Part shown: in pieces, positions 6,695-6,767 of the stretch
How the letters are laid out: every line of letters starts with the position of its first letter
How positions within the stretch are numbered: position 1 is the first letter of the stretch
Assembly (NCBI GenBank): GCA_022722495.1
Contig: JAIJLI010000117.1
Location: 1-6,767, forward strand
DNA from: Dialister sp.
Lineage (GTDB): Bacteria > Bacillota > Negativicutes > Veillonellales > Dialisteraceae
DNA: 6,767 nucleotides
Direction: 5' to 3'
Made by a program: the position numbers and the translations under genes
The notes under the pieces: generated by a model
What the model was told of the DNA's origin: nothing
Seen by the model: only the letters and a program-made list of their open reading frames with translations
Databases searched by the model: none

Positions 6695-6767
6695 CTGTTT
6701 TGCATTTTACAGTCTTTTATTAACAACTTTATTCTGCATCATTGTAATCTTTGCAACTAGTTGCAAA
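6672..6767 (+). CDS. Lipoprotein gene, 3' partial (signal peptide and lipobox only)
   Basis: A frame starting at ATG 6672 (or two codons earlier at 6666) stays open to the window end. Its 32 residues form a classic lipoprotein signal: charged MKEKR, a hydrophobic run (FYSLLLTTLFCIIVIFA) and the lipobox-like ATSC with Cys31, then K. The start lies inside the last codons of the C10 gene in another frame, giving a 23-base overlap that suggests translational coupling and shared transcription. The mature protein is outside the window, so its function is unknown. Characterised C10 protease genes in Bacteroides are often followed by genes for small staphostatin- or Spi-like inhibitors, so an inhibitor is one candidate; a second receptor-associated lipoprotein or another protease are others. 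Confidence 0.72.
   Translation, partial: MKEKRIGNCFAFYSLLLTTLFCIIVIFATSCK

Noticed and set aside
6709..6717. Possible fourth ECF promoter (ACAGTCTTT) before or within the last lipoprotein gene
   Set aside because: There is no AAGGG block at the required distance upstream, the AGTCTTA block is imperfect, and it lies after the likely start codon at 6672.
1..6767. CRISPR array, tRNA or rRNA gene, insertion sequence, riboswitch
   Set aside because: Nearly all of the window is covered by coding sequence, and the gaps are too short or lack the repeats, cloverleaf, transposase or conserved folds needed.

Overview
The window looks like a chromosomal segment of a gut or oral Bacteroidota, most likely Prevotella/Segatella or a close relative. 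This rests on four features: a FecI/FecR/TonB-receptor cassette, a DUF4249 lipoprotein, a C10 (streptopain-type) cysteine protease lipoprotein, and weak ribosome binding sites with A-rich leaders. The genus is an inference. Every gene seen is on the + strand.

Layout: the 3' end of a class I mannose-6-phosphate isomerase gene (manA) ends at 269. A 239-bp intergenic region follows, with a degenerate 22-bp repeat at its start and an ECF-type promoter near its end. Then come an ECF sigma factor (509-1036), a FecR-type anti-sigma factor (1097-1924), a TonB-dependent receptor with STN-like, carboxypeptidase-regulatory-like and plug domains (1950-4523), a DUF4249 lipoprotein (4544-5455), a C10 protease lipoprotein (5525-6694), and the first 32 codons of a further lipoprotein gene that overlaps the protease gene and runs off the window edge (6672-6767).

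Main observation: the same promoter-like element, AAGGG(G) followed at fixed distance by AGTCTTA (15 bases between the last G and the A), occurs three times, in front of the sigma gene, the fecR gene and the protease gene. It resembles an ECF-sigma promoter (G-rich -35, GTC-containing -10) and not the usual Bacteroidota TTTG/TAnnTTTG promoter. The simplest reading is that the sigma factor drives its own gene, the fecR-receptor-DUF4249 operon, and separately the protease plus the lipoprotein after it.

Proposed joint role (inference): the surface protease cuts host, dietary or bacterial protein, the receptor and DUF4249 lipoprotein take up a peptide or a ligand released by proteolysis, and receptor occupancy is signalled through FecR to the sigma factor. 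This would be a self-inducing, proteolysis-coupled uptake locus, analogous to FecI/FecR-controlled glycan loci. The receptor's STN domain looks shortened and the protease's catalytic domain looks compact compared with streptopain; both deserve a check.
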